Assembly: GCA_039815505.1 (NCBI GenBank)
Contig: JBCBZE010000057.1
Span: 1-13,447, forward strand
Direction: 5' to 3'
From: CANLWN01 sp039815505
Lineage (GTDB): Bacteria; Bacteroidota; Bacteroidia; Flavobacteriales; Flavobacteriaceae
DNA length: 13,447 nucleotides
The notes under the pieces were generated by a model. That model was not told where the DNA came from. It saw only the letters and a program-made list of their open reading frames with translations, and made no database searches. Below, in pieces: positions 7,108 to 13,447 of the stretch. A program made the position numbers and the translations under genes. How positions within the stretch are numbered: the stretch's first letter is position 1; every line of letters starts with the position of its first letter.

Positions 7108-7683
7108 TTAGTCCTTTTTTTCTGGAATCCATTTTACTTCCTCCGCTTGTAGGTCCTGGGACAATTTTCGTGCCAATACAAAGAGGTAGTCAGAAAGTCT
7201 ATTGATATAGGACAGGACGTTCTCCTCAAAAGGCTCATCCACGTGAAGATGCGATGCTAAACGCTCCGCCCTACGACATACCGTACGAGCTATATGACAG
7301 TATGACACGGTAGTATGGCCACCGGGCAGTATAAAATGCGTCATAGGTGGTAGGGAATCGTTCATGTTATCTATTTCTTTTTCCAAAAGTTCAATATCCG
7401 ACAAGTCTATTTTAGGGATGTTCAGCCGTTCTTTGCCACTTTTTAAAATCGCTTTTTTGGGATCAGTGGCCAAAATTGCTCCCACCGTAAATAATTTATC
7501 TTGGACAATAGTCACCACTTTTTTTAAATGGGAGTCGATTTCTTGATCTCTGACCAGTCCCAACCACGAATTTAGTTCGTCTACCGTGCCGTAACTGTCT
7601 ATTCGTATATGGTGTTTAGATACACGAGTACCCCCAAAAAGAGCGGTAGTACCTTTATCTCCTGTTTTGGTATATATTTTCAT
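7108..7683 (-). CDS. Cob(I)alamin adenosyltransferase, PduO type
   Basis: A cytoplasmic enzyme that transfers the adenosyl group of ATP to cob(I)alamin, making the coenzyme B12 needed by enzymes such as methylmalonyl-CoA mutase. The 191 residues match the usual length of the PduO/MMAB family. The N-terminal ATP-binding segment YTKTGDKGTTALFGG (4-18) is intact. It is followed by YGTVDELNSWLG (31-42), the basic CRRAERLASHL segment (136-146) and NRLSDYLFVLARKL (161-174), which supply the nucleotide- and corrinoid-contacting residues known in the family. The start ATG overlaps the stop of the small membrane protein gene (ATGA at 7683-7680), which points to translational coupling. No clear terminator follows; the next gene has its own promoter. 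Family assignment is secure. Whether the organism makes or imports cobamide cannot be seen here. Confidence 0.95.
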   Translation of the reverse strand: MKIYTKTGDKGTTALFGGTRVSKHHIRIDSYGTVDELNSWLGLVRDQEIDSHLKKVVTIVQDKLFTVGAILATDPKKAILKSGKERLNIPKIDLSDIELLEKEIDNMNDSLPPMTHFILPGGHTTVSYCHIARTVCRRAERLASHLHVDEPFEENVLSYINRLSDYLFVLARKLSQDLQAEEVKWIPEKKD

Positions 7684-7832
7684 TTTTGCTTTCTGCGTTT
7701 GGCATTATCATTTCCATATCCTTCCATAAACTTCCTGGATTTTCTCCGTTTTGCCCTTTTTCTGTTGTTCATGAAGGTAACCAGAAAAATTAGACCAAGC
7801 ACCGCAAACAGTATGTAGATGATATAATCCAT
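7680..7832 (-). CDS. Small basic single-pass membrane protein, 50 residues
   Basis: An unrecognised short ORF with ATG at 7832-7830 and TGA at 7682-7680. The product has one membrane segment (about 3-21, YIIYILFAVLGLIFLVTFM) and then a strongly basic tail: 14 of the last 27 residues are Lys or Arg, including NRKRAKRRKSRK (23-34). By the positive-inside rule the tail should be cytoplasmic. Support for a real gene comes from its position: it starts 20 bases after the methyltransferase-like gene, and its stop codon shares four bases with the adenosyltransferase start, the classic layout of coupled genes. Third codon positions include no in-frame stops or odd codons. Possible roles are a membrane anchor or RNA/protein-binding tether, but nothing in the sequence decides this. 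It could also serve mainly to couple translation of the downstream gene. Confidence 0.7.
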   Translation of the reverse strand: MDYIIYILFAVLGLIFLVTFMNNRKRAKRRKSRKFMEGYGNDNAKRRKQK

Positions 7833-7852
7833 AGTAGATTAAAATTAAGGGA

Positions 7853-8353
7853 TTAAATCCGAATTCTAAAATGCTCTTTCGCTTGCTCTTTTCTGAAGAA
7901 CAGGGCGCCGCAGTAAAACATATCTATACTCACCGTTATATATGGCTTGTTTTTCAGGGTATTCCATAGGGCAAGGTTCTTTTTGCTGCCATGAATGTTC
8001 TCAATAAGGACCATGGTATCATTATGAACGTTCTTTTTTTTGAATACCCGTTGCATCTCTACTCTAGGGTCATGAATATAAATAAGGTCAAAAGGAGGGG
8101 GACCAAAGTCCAAATTTTGAAATTTGTTCAACACCTTTTGTTTAGCATCCATTTCATTTGATTCCCATAATAGGCGAGTCACCTTAAAATAGGCCATGCT
8201 CTTTAACAGTACATTGGTTGTTTTCGATGCATTGACATCTGGTTTGCCATATACACCTTGGGTAATATACTTGTAGACGAAAGGGGAATGAACTCCATGT
8301 TGATTGGTGGCCGTTAAAAGAAATCGGAGGTATGCAATAACTCGATATAACAT
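7853..8353 (-). CDS. Methyltransferase-like protein lacking a visible SAM-binding core
   Basis: A 166-residue protein whose ends resemble a flavobacterial class I methyltransferase-like family that, as I recall, is usually about 240-250 residues. The N-terminal block TNQHGVHSPFVY (16-27) and the C-terminal blocks FDLIYI (88-93), HNDTMVLIENIHGSK (110-124) and TVSIDMFYCGALFFRKEQ (140-157) fit that family. The central part expected to hold the glycine-rich SAM-binding motif I (of the ELGTSLG kind) and the following acidic residue is missing; residues 37-80 are short, polar and contain no glycine-rich loop. The reading frame is intact, so this is an in-frame reduction and not an obvious frameshifted relic. 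It may be a pseudoenzyme or a lineage-specific short form. No signal peptide is evident. It is first in a probable three-gene unit with the small membrane protein and the adenosyltransferase. Confidence 0.65.
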   Translation of the reverse strand: MLYRVIAYLRFLLTATNQHGVHSPFVYKYITQGVYGKPDVNASKTTNVLLKSMAYFKVTRLLWESNEMDAKQKVLNKFQNLDFGPPPFDLIYIHDPRVEMQRVFKKKNVHNDTMVLIENIHGSKKNLALWNTLKNKPYITVSIDMFYCGALFFRKEQAKEHFRIRI

Positions 8354-8393
8354 TTATGCGTTTTTGAATTTTATCTAGTGGGAGAATTTAAGT

Positions 8394-8428
8394 AAAAAAC
8401 CCCTACGTCACGCTTTGCGTGACGGGGT
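8394..8428 (-). terminator. Strong intrinsic terminator of the lnb-uup unit
   Basis: CGTCACGC (8406-8413) and GCGTGACG (8417-8424) form a perfect 8-base-pair stem with a 3-base loop, extended by CCC (8401-8403) against GGG (8425-8427) after a 2-base bulge. On the minus strand the stem is followed by a U run (8399-8394). It lies about 85 bases past the ABC-F stop codon. The intervening 8429-8512 shows no other feature I can support. Confidence 0.85.
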
Positions 8429-8512
8429 GGTTATAGTCGATCTAAACTCATTTAGCACAGCAATTTTACCGTATTCCCTTACTTCCGTAACCATGAGGGA
8501 TATCCGCATTAG

Positions 8513-10393
8513 TTAGCCCTCTAAAATAGCTGAAAGCTCAAACCAACGATCCGTTTTCATATCCATCGCAGCTGTAATTTCTTTAAGTTGAATGGAAAGT
8601 TGGTCGATTTCCTCGCCGCTAAGCGATGGCGTGGCAAACTTATTTTGAACTTCTTCTTTTTGGTTTTCCAATTGCTGGATCTCTTTCTCCAATTGTTTGT
8701 ATTCTTTCTGTTCCGAATACGATAACTTTTTGGATGTTCCTTCTTGCTTCCACTCGTTTTTGGACGTAGTCTTTGCAATATTCTTTTCTTTGGAGGTTCT
8801 TTTTTCTAGGGTTGCACTATCCTCATAGGCCCTAAAATCCGAATAATTCCCAGGAAAATCCTCAATGACAGCTTTGCCACGAAATACAAAAAGATGATCT
8901 ACGATCTTGTCCATGAAATAACGGTCATGGGATACGACCACTAAACAACCTGGAAAATCCAAAAGAAAATTTTCTAGAATATTCAGGGTAACAATGTCCA
9001 AATCATTGGTGGGTTCGTCCAAGATCAGAAAATTGGGGTTTTGTATCAGTACGGTACAGAGATATAACCTTTTTCTTTCCCCACCGCTTAACTTTTCCAC
9101 AAAATCATATTGCTTTTTTCTATCGAATAAAAAGCGCTCCAATAATTGTTGCGCAGATATCTGTCTTCCTTTTTTTAAAGGGATAAAATCCCCAAACTCA
9201 CGTATGACATCTATTACTTTTTGCCCTTCCTTGATAACGATGCCCTTCTGTGTATAGTAACCAAATTTAATGGTGTCACCTACCACAACTTTACCACCAT
9301 CGGGTTGGTCGCGTCCTGTAATTATGTTCAAAAAGGTGGATTTTCCCGTGCCATTTTTTCCTATAATACCGATACGCTCCCCTTTTAGGAAATTGTAATT
9401 GAACTTTTCTAAAATAGGTTTGTCGGGATAGGATTTGGACAGGTTGTGAAGTTCCAGGATCTTACTGCCCAGACGCTCCATATTAATTTCTAATTGTATT
9501 TCATGCTCTTTTCTGCGTTGACTGGCCTTTTCCTTGATACTGTGAAAATCATCTATGCGCGATTTGGATTTAGTGGTACGGGCCTTGGGTTGCCTACGCA
9601 TCCAATTCAGTTCTTTCTTAAACAAGAGTTTGGATTTATGTTGCTCTACCGCCTCTCGTTCCAGACGTGCTTCCTTCTTTTCCAAATAATAGGAGTAGTT
9701 TCCCTTATACGGATAGAGTTTTCCATTATCCAACTCCATAATTTCATTGCATACGCGTTCCAGGAAAAAGCGATCATGCGTTACCATGAAAAGGGTCATA
9801 TTTTCTTTGGCAAAATAATGTTCTAGCCATTCTATCATTTCCAGATCCAGATGATTGGTAGGTTCATCCAGTATTAACAAATCTGGTTTGTTGATCAGTG
9901 CATTTGCCAATGCAAGGCGCTTTTTTTGCCCTCCGGAGAGCAATTTTACTTTGGTGTTAAGGTCGTCTAGTTTTAACTTAAAGAGGATTTGTTTATATAA
10001 GGTTTCAAAATCCCAAGCGCCAAAACGTTCCATGGCCTCAAACGCCTTTTGATAGGATTCCTCATCCTCCGGGTGTGCCAACGCTTTTTCGTATCGTGAG
10101 ATTACCTGTAATATCTCATTGTCCGATGCAAAAATAGTTTCTTCGATAGTAAGGTTGGCATCCAAATCCGGTTCCTGTGCCAAGAAGGATATGCGAATGC
10201 CTTTTCTATAATTTACTTGCCCCGTGTCCGGTATGTCCTGTTCGGACAGGATATTTAAAATAGAAGTTTTTCCGCTTCCGTTCTTAGCGATCAACGCTAT
10301 TTTTTGGTCCTTGTTGATGCCAAAGGACAAATCGGAAAAAAGGACCAATTCCCCATATGATTTGGAAATATTCTCTACCGTAAGAAGATTCAT
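8513..10393 (-). CDS. uup: ABC-F family ATPase, Uup-like
   Basis: A soluble ATPase with two ABC domains and no membrane segments, the layout of ABC-F proteins that bind the ribosomal E site and help stalled or initiating ribosomes. In 626 residues, NBD1 has Walker A AKNGSGKT (36-43), signature LSGGQ (152-156), Walker B LLILDEPTNHLD (172-183) and switch H206. NBD2 has GKNGTGKS (345-352), LSGGE (435-439), FLILDEPTNDLD (455-466) and H489. The linker (about 236-310) contains WMRRQPKARTTKSKSRID (264-281), characteristic of Uup. A charged C-terminal coiled coil (about 555-620) with KLSYSEQKEYKQLEKEI (556-572) also fits Uup. The first residue of Walker A in NBD1 is Ala, not the usual Gly, which should be tolerated. 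The start overlaps the end of the lnb-like gene by ATGA (10390-10393), so translation is probably coupled. Antibiotic-resistance ABC-F is an alternative but less likely. Confidence 0.9.
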   Translation of the reverse strand: MNLLTVENISKSYGELVLFSDLSFGINKDQKIALIAKNGSGKTSILNILSEQDIPDTGQVNYRKGIRISFLAQEPDLDANLTIEETIFASDNEILQVISRYEKALAHPEDEESYQKAFEAMERFGAWDFETLYKQILFKLKLDDLNTKVKLLSGGQKKRLALANALINKPDLLILDEPTNHLDLEMIEWLEHYFAKENMTLFMVTHDRFFLERVCNEIMELDNGKLYPYKGNYSYYLEKKEARLEREAVEQHKSKLLFKKELNWMRRQPKARTTKSKSRIDDFHSIKEKASQRRKEHEIQLEINMERLGSKILELHNLSKSYPDKPILEKFNYNFLKGERIGIIGKNGTGKSTFLNIITGRDQPDGGKVVVGDTIKFGYYTQKGIVIKEGQKVIDVIREFGDFIPLKKGRQISAQQLLERFLFDRKKQYDFVEKLSGGERKRLYLCTVLIQNPNFLILDEPTNDLDIVTLNILENFLLDFPGCLVVVSHDRYFMDKIVDHLFVFRGKAVIEDFPGNYSDFRAYEDSATLEKRTSKEKNIAKTTSKNEWKQEGTSKKLSYSEQKEYKQLEKEIQQLENQKEEVQNKFATPSLSGEEIDQLSIQLKEITAAMDMKTDRWFELSAILEG

Positions 10394-11580
10394 CGGTTAT
10401 TAGGGTGTATATTTTTAAAATAATGGTTTAGGAACGCGTAACGTAATCCAAGGGTAATCAAGACCAGCCAAATCAAGGGTGGGAATCGTTGAATTCCAAG
10501 TCCCCAAATCAATAACGTTAGTATTAGCAGTACGGGCAATAGCATCAGATATTTAGAAAGCCAATGGGGAGGTGGGGTATGTCTGGCCAAAAAGAACCCA
10601 ACTACACTATTTAAGGGGAAGGCCCATAGTATATTAAAATTATTTGCCGTAGCTGAATGATCCGTTAAAAACCATAGAAAGAAAACAAACATGCCCACAA
10701 TTCCCGTTACGAAAAACAAGAAAAAATCCAACCATCGGCTTCGCGTATCGTTTTTAAAATCAATGTAGGTAATGGTCGCTGTAAAGAGCATAAAAAGTAA
10801 AAGCCAGAAAAATGGGGAAGCTGTAAAATAATGGCCATTTGTTTTATTTTCTATGTCTAGAATAATCCGTTCCCGTTCCACTAGATTTTCGCCGTCGAGG
10901 GTAGTATGGTTCAATTGGTCCAAGACGTAATTGGGTAGGAATAAATGTTCTTTGGCACTTGCTTTTTTATCTATAACGGCACCAAGGGCCAGATCTATGC
11001 CAAAACTCGACCAAGAATTCATCTTTAGGTTTTGATGGATCAATTCCCTAAATGTGAAGCGACTTACAAGGTGATCCGAGCCAAACACCAATTTTTCGCC
11101 TAAAACTGTTTTTAACACAAAGGGTATTTTCGTAGAGCAATTATCAAAGAGAAAATCGTACTTATAATCCCTGTTTTCTGGTTTTCTATTGTTCTCTAAA
11201 AATCTAAAGAGGTCATTTTTTTCCTGTAAATTCAGACGAAGCAATTGCTCCTTTACCCATCTGTTCTCTAATTGATAGGTATATAAAAAATTGGAAAATT
11301 TAGAACCACTAAGGGAATATGACAATTTGCCCCTTGCAAATTTTGAATAGAAGTTAGGCGTGTCAAAATCAAAAGTCCCATAATTATATACATAATCTAT
11401 TCCCAAGTTTGCATCCTGTATCCTAAAAGCAGTATGTCCAAAAGCGGCGTACAACTCACTACCTGCACCACAGGTCAAAACACTTATTTGAGCTTTTGAT
11501 GATAGTTCAGGTCTTTGTGATAAACCAGAGAAGGTAAGTAACAGGCTTAGTGAAAAGAAGACTTTTTTGTGCAATTTCAT
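10390..11580 (-). CDS. lnb: DUF4105/Lnb-like membrane protein, probable lipoprotein N-acyltransferase
   Basis: A 396-residue protein read from ATG 11580-11578. An in-frame TTG four codons earlier (11592) is possible, but ATG gives the better signal peptide (residues 1-22, ending FSGLSQ). A periplasmic domain of about 230 residues follows, with YAAFGHTAFRI (44-54, H49), YNYGTFDF (65-72) and YDFLFDNCSTKIP (141-153, C148). About five membrane segments (roughly 257-275, 283-304, 317-333, 343-361, 366-384) complete it. This is the DUF4105 family, which I recall has recently been assigned in Bacteroides as Lnb, the lipoprotein N-acyltransferase that replaces Lnt; the conserved His and Cys would be catalytic candidates. 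Its role would be to N-acylate the lipid-modified cysteine of lipoproteins on the periplasmic face. It is coupled to the ABC-F gene and diverges from pssA. Family is confident; activity is inferred by homology. Confidence 0.82.
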   Translation of the reverse strand: MKLHKKVFFSLSLLLTFSGLSQRPELSSKAQISVLTCGAGSELYAAFGHTAFRIQDANLGIDYVYNYGTFDFDTPNFYSKFARGKLSYSLSGSKFSNFLYTYQLENRWVKEQLLRLNLQEKNDLFRFLENNRKPENRDYKYDFLFDNCSTKIPFVLKTVLGEKLVFGSDHLVSRFTFRELIHQNLKMNSWSSFGIDLALGAVIDKKASAKEHLFLPNYVLDQLNHTTLDGENLVERERIILDIENKTNGHYFTASPFFWLLLFMLFTATITYIDFKNDTRSRWLDFFLFFVTGIVGMFVFFLWFLTDHSATANNFNILWAFPLNSVVGFFLARHTPPPHWLSKYLMLLPVLLILTLLIWGLGIQRFPPLIWLVLITLGLRYAFLNHYFKNIHPNNR

Positions 11581-11689
11581 TGAAGCGAACAAGTATTATG
11601 GGTTTAGTCCCGCTGCAAATATCTGAATAAAATATGGTATGAAACCCGTTCCTAAAAAATTGTGTTATTTTTACGAAAATCACCTTTTT
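11581..11689. promoter_or_regulatory. Divergent promoter region between lnb-like gene and pssA
   Basis: This 109-base gap must carry start signals for both directions. On the minus strand GATATTTG (11623-11616) matches the -7 consensus TAnnTTTG except at the first base. On the plus strand TATTTTTA (about 11667-11674) matches except at the last base and lies just upstream of the pssA ATG. Neither has a convincing TTTG at the right distance upstream, so exact start points are uncertain. Confidence 0.35.
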
Positions 11690-12424
11690 ATGAAACAACA
11701 CCTTCCAAACCTCATAACATTGCTCAATGTGTTCTGTGGTTGTGTTGCCACGGTTTTTGCAGTGCTTAATCAGTTGGAGTGGGCGGCCTTGTTTGTTTTT
11801 TTGGGTATCTTTTTTGATTTTTTTGATGGACTTGCCGCCCGACTTTTAAAAGTGCAAAGCGAGTTAGGTGTGCAGTTGGATTCCTTGGCGGATATGATCA
11901 CCAGCGGATTGGTACCGGGTATCGTTATGTTTCAATTATTCAACATGTCCCATACGGGGGGATGGAATATAGACGTTTTATCAACGACTTCTTTTAAAGT
12001 TTCCCTACTCCCATTTTTAGGATTTCTAATTACCATGGCCTCAGCGTACCGATTGGCAAAGTTTAATTTGGACGAAAACCAGGTTTCCTCATTTATAGGG
12101 CTCCCAACCCCCGCAAATGCTTTGTTGATCCTTTCCCTGCCCCTAATTCTTTTATACCATGGAAACGATGTTCTAAACGGAATTATATTAAATCAATGGT
12201 TTTTAATTGGTCTTACCTTGCTCAGTTGTTTTTTATTGAACTCCAACATAGAATTGTTTGCGTTAAAGTTTAAAAATTGGAGCTTTAAGGACAATGCGAT
12301 ACGCTATGTTTTTATGGTCTTGAGCATTGTGCTTTTGGCCACCATGAAATTTTTGGCCATACCTGTTATTATCGGTTTTTATGTGGTGGGTTCCATGATC
12401 AATACCATACAACCAAAACAATAG
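11690..12424 (+). CDS. pssA: CDP-diacylglycerol--serine O-phosphatidyltransferase (phosphatidylserine synthase)
   Basis: An integral inner-membrane enzyme that joins CDP-diacylglycerol and serine to make phosphatidylserine, the precursor of phosphatidylethanolamine. The 244-residue product carries the full CDP-alcohol phosphatidyltransferase signature: D46-G47-x2-A50-R51, G60, D64 and D68, which bind metal and the CDP moiety. LPNLITLLNVFCG (5-17) at the start, RLAKFN (121-126) and FIGLPTPANA (135-144) are typical of the membrane-bound (subclass II) PssA. About six to seven hydrophobic segments span the protein. I chose ATG 11690 over the in-frame ATG at 11639 because homologues begin directly at the MKxxLPNLITLLN motif and the extra 17 residues are hydrophilic and fall in the promoter region. 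The AtoE-like gene follows 32 bases later and may be cotranscribed. The divergent neighbour is the lnb-like gene. Confidence 0.94.
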   Translation: MKQHLPNLITLLNVFCGCVATVFAVLNQLEWAALFVFLGIFFDFFDGLAARLLKVQSELGVQLDSLADMITSGLVPGIVMFQLFNMSHTGGWNIDVLSTTSFKVSLLPFLGFLITMASAYRLAKFNLDENQVSSFIGLPTPANALLILSLPLILLYHGNDVLNGIILNQWFLIGLTLLSCFLLNSNIELFALKFKNWSFKDNAIRYVFMVLSIVLLATMKFLAIPVIIGFYVVGSMINTIQPKQ

Positions 12425-12456
12425 TGTCCTTGGCCAGTAGATTTTAACATTATGGG

Positions 12457-13447
12457 ATGATTACAAAATTAGGAGAAAAATTTACGGATGTATTCAGAAA
12501 GAATATGCCCGACGCCTTCGTCTTTGCGTTGGTACTTACCTTGGTCATCTCATTGATCGCTTTTTTTTGGATAGGGGCCACACCCTTAAAGATCATACGA
12601 TCATGGTATGATGGTTTTTGGACGCTTTTGGAGTTTGGGATGCAGATGGTCCTGTTAATTATAACGGGTTATAGCGTTGCTTTGTCCCCAATTGTAGAAA
12701 AAGGTATAGATAAGTTGGCATCCTTGATGAAAACACCGCGACAAGTATATTATTTTGTTGTCTTTTTTGGTTTTTTATTGTCCTTTGTAAGTTGGGGCTG
12801 GTTGATTATAACGGCTGTCTTGGCAAGACAATTGGCACAACGGGTCCAAGGGATCCATTATCCCTATCTCATTGCCTGTACCTATTTCTCTATGATCGGA
12901 TGGGTGGCCGGACTATCCAGCTCTATTCCATTATTGCTGAATACCGAAAAAAACTACTTGATAGAAGGGGGCATTTTATCGGAAACCATAACCACTTCGT
13001 ATACTTTGGGGTCTTCTTTAAATATTGGTATGATTCTTATCTTTTTAATTTTGGGGCCGATATTAATGCTGTTACTCATCCCCAAAGGCACAAAAGGAAA
13101 GGGATTGAACGACTTATTGGGACCGGAAGGTAAAAAGGCAAAACGGACCATTACCGAAGAAGCGTCGGATACCAAGCTTCCCTTCAAGGCCCTTTCAGAT
13201 ACGCTTAACCATAGTGTTTTGTTACAATATATAGTTGCCGGTATGGGGGTAGTGTATATTGTGTATCATTTTAAGACCAAAGGCTTTGACCTTAATCTGA
13301 ACATTATGATTTTCATATTTCTTATTTTGGGTTTATTCCTTCACAAAACACCTTTGCGATACGGCATATCCATGCAACGGGCCAGCGGTAATATATCCGC
13401 TATTTTATTTCAGTTTCCTTTTTATGCCGGTATTATGGGAATTATGA
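12457..13447 (+). CDS. Short-chain fatty acid transporter, AtoE family, C-terminal part missing at window edge
   Basis: Starts at ATG 12457; the ATG at 12452 is followed at once by a stop and is not usable. The frame stays open to the right edge, giving 330 residues, against about 440-460 for complete members as I recall. Multiple membrane segments are seen (roughly 20-38, 62-76, 98-121, 136-155, 189-208, 256-270, 281-296 and 312 onward). Family-like motifs include RKNMPDAFVFALVLT (14-28), SFVSWGWLIITAVLA (109-123) near a membrane helix, and QFPFYAGIMGI (319-329). A charged cytoplasmic-looking loop (209-245) precedes the second half. E. coli AtoE takes up short-chain fatty acids such as acetoacetate or butyrate with the ato genes; no such catabolic genes are visible here, so the substrate is open. 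It lies 32 bases after pssA on the same strand with no terminator between them. Confidence 0.88.
   Translation, partial: MITKLGEKFTDVFRKNMPDAFVFALVLTLVISLIAFFWIGATPLKIIRSWYDGFWTLLEFGMQMVLLIITGYSVALSPIVEKGIDKLASLMKTPRQVYYFVVFFGFLLSFVSWGWLIITAVLARQLAQRVQGIHYPYLIACTYFSMIGWVAGLSSSIPLLLNTEKNYLIEGGILSETITTSYTLGSSLNIGMILIFLILGPILMLLLIPKGTKGKGLNDLLGPEGKKAKRTITEEASDTKLPFKALSDTLNHSVLLQYIVAGMGVVYIVYHFKTKGFDLNLNIMIFIFLILGLFLHKTPLRYGISMQRASGNISAILFQFPFYAGIMGIM

Noticed and set aside
7853..8353. Calling the methyltransferase-like gene a pseudogene
   Set aside because: The frame is intact, both conserved ends are well preserved and it is embedded in a tight gene cluster, so an intact shortened gene is more likely.
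9494..9826. Plus-strand open frame of 110 codons
   Set aside because: Antisense to the conserved ABC-F gene; its translation looks like reversed coding sequence with no family resemblance.
11581..11592. TTG start for the lnb-like gene at 11592
   Set aside because: The ATG four codons later gives a standard signal peptide; nothing supports the extra residues.
11639..11689. Upstream in-frame ATG for pssA at 11639
   Set aside because: It would add 17 hydrophilic residues before the conserved LPNLITLLN start and would overlap the promoter-like sequence; ATG 11690 fits the family better.
12792..13133. Plus-strand open frame of 113 codons in another frame
   Set aside because: Overlaps the AtoE-like gene in a shifted frame; the AtoE frame is continuous and has membrane segments and family motifs.
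1..13447. Mobile elements, CRISPR arrays, tRNA or rRNA genes, toxin-antitoxin or defence loci
   Set aside because: No transposase, integrase, regularly spaced repeats, cloverleaf sequence or defence-type domain was found on either strand; the gene content is housekeeping.

Overview
The window looks like a chromosomal core segment from a member of the Bacteroidota, most likely a marine Flavobacteriaceae. The evidence is protein-level: a long SecA with the insertions typical of this phylum, a very acidic DUF2795 protein next to secA, a DUF4105/Lnb-type membrane protein, a Uup-like ABC-F ATPase, and a promoter of the TTG-N19-TAnnTTTG type used by the Bacteroidota sigma factor. The genus is not identifiable from sequence alone. 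I see no tRNA, rRNA, CRISPR array, transposase, phage gene or sign of recent transfer. No gene-free stretch reaches 300 bases; the longest is 6541-6746.

Layout. Positions 1-11580 are read almost entirely from the minus strand. From right to left: (a) lnb-like 10390-11580 and uup-like ABC-F 8513-10393, coupled by a 4-base ATGA overlap and closed by a strong terminator at 8394-8428; (b) a cluster of a methyltransferase-like protein without a visible SAM site (7853-8353), a 50-residue basic membrane protein (7680-7832) and a PduO-type cobalamin adenosyltransferase (7108-7683), the last two also coupled by ATGA; (c) DUF2795 (6747-6971) with its own promoter and terminator; (d) secA (3175-6540) with a terminator at 3119-3150; (e) an orphan membrane histidine kinase (1780-3000); (f) a secreted M14 zinc carboxypeptidase (1-1618), cut by the left edge. 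From 11690 the plus strand carries pssA and an AtoE-family short-chain fatty acid transporter, cut by the right edge.

Functionally this is an envelope-centred housekeeping neighbourhood: protein export (SecA), phospholipid synthesis (PssA), probable lipoprotein N-acylation (Lnb-like), an exported peptidase and a membrane sensor kinase, together with ribosome-associated ABC-F and cobalamin activation. The pairing of pssA with a divergent lnb-like gene is suggestive because phosphatidylethanolamine, the downstream product of PssA, is a plausible acyl donor for lipoprotein N-acylation.

I do not see an obviously new multi-gene system. The best leads are a shared inverted-repeat element at almost the same distance upstream of both the histidine kinase and the M14 peptidase genes, the methyltransferase-like protein that has lost its cofactor-binding core, and the small basic membrane protein coupled to the cobalamin adenosyltransferase.
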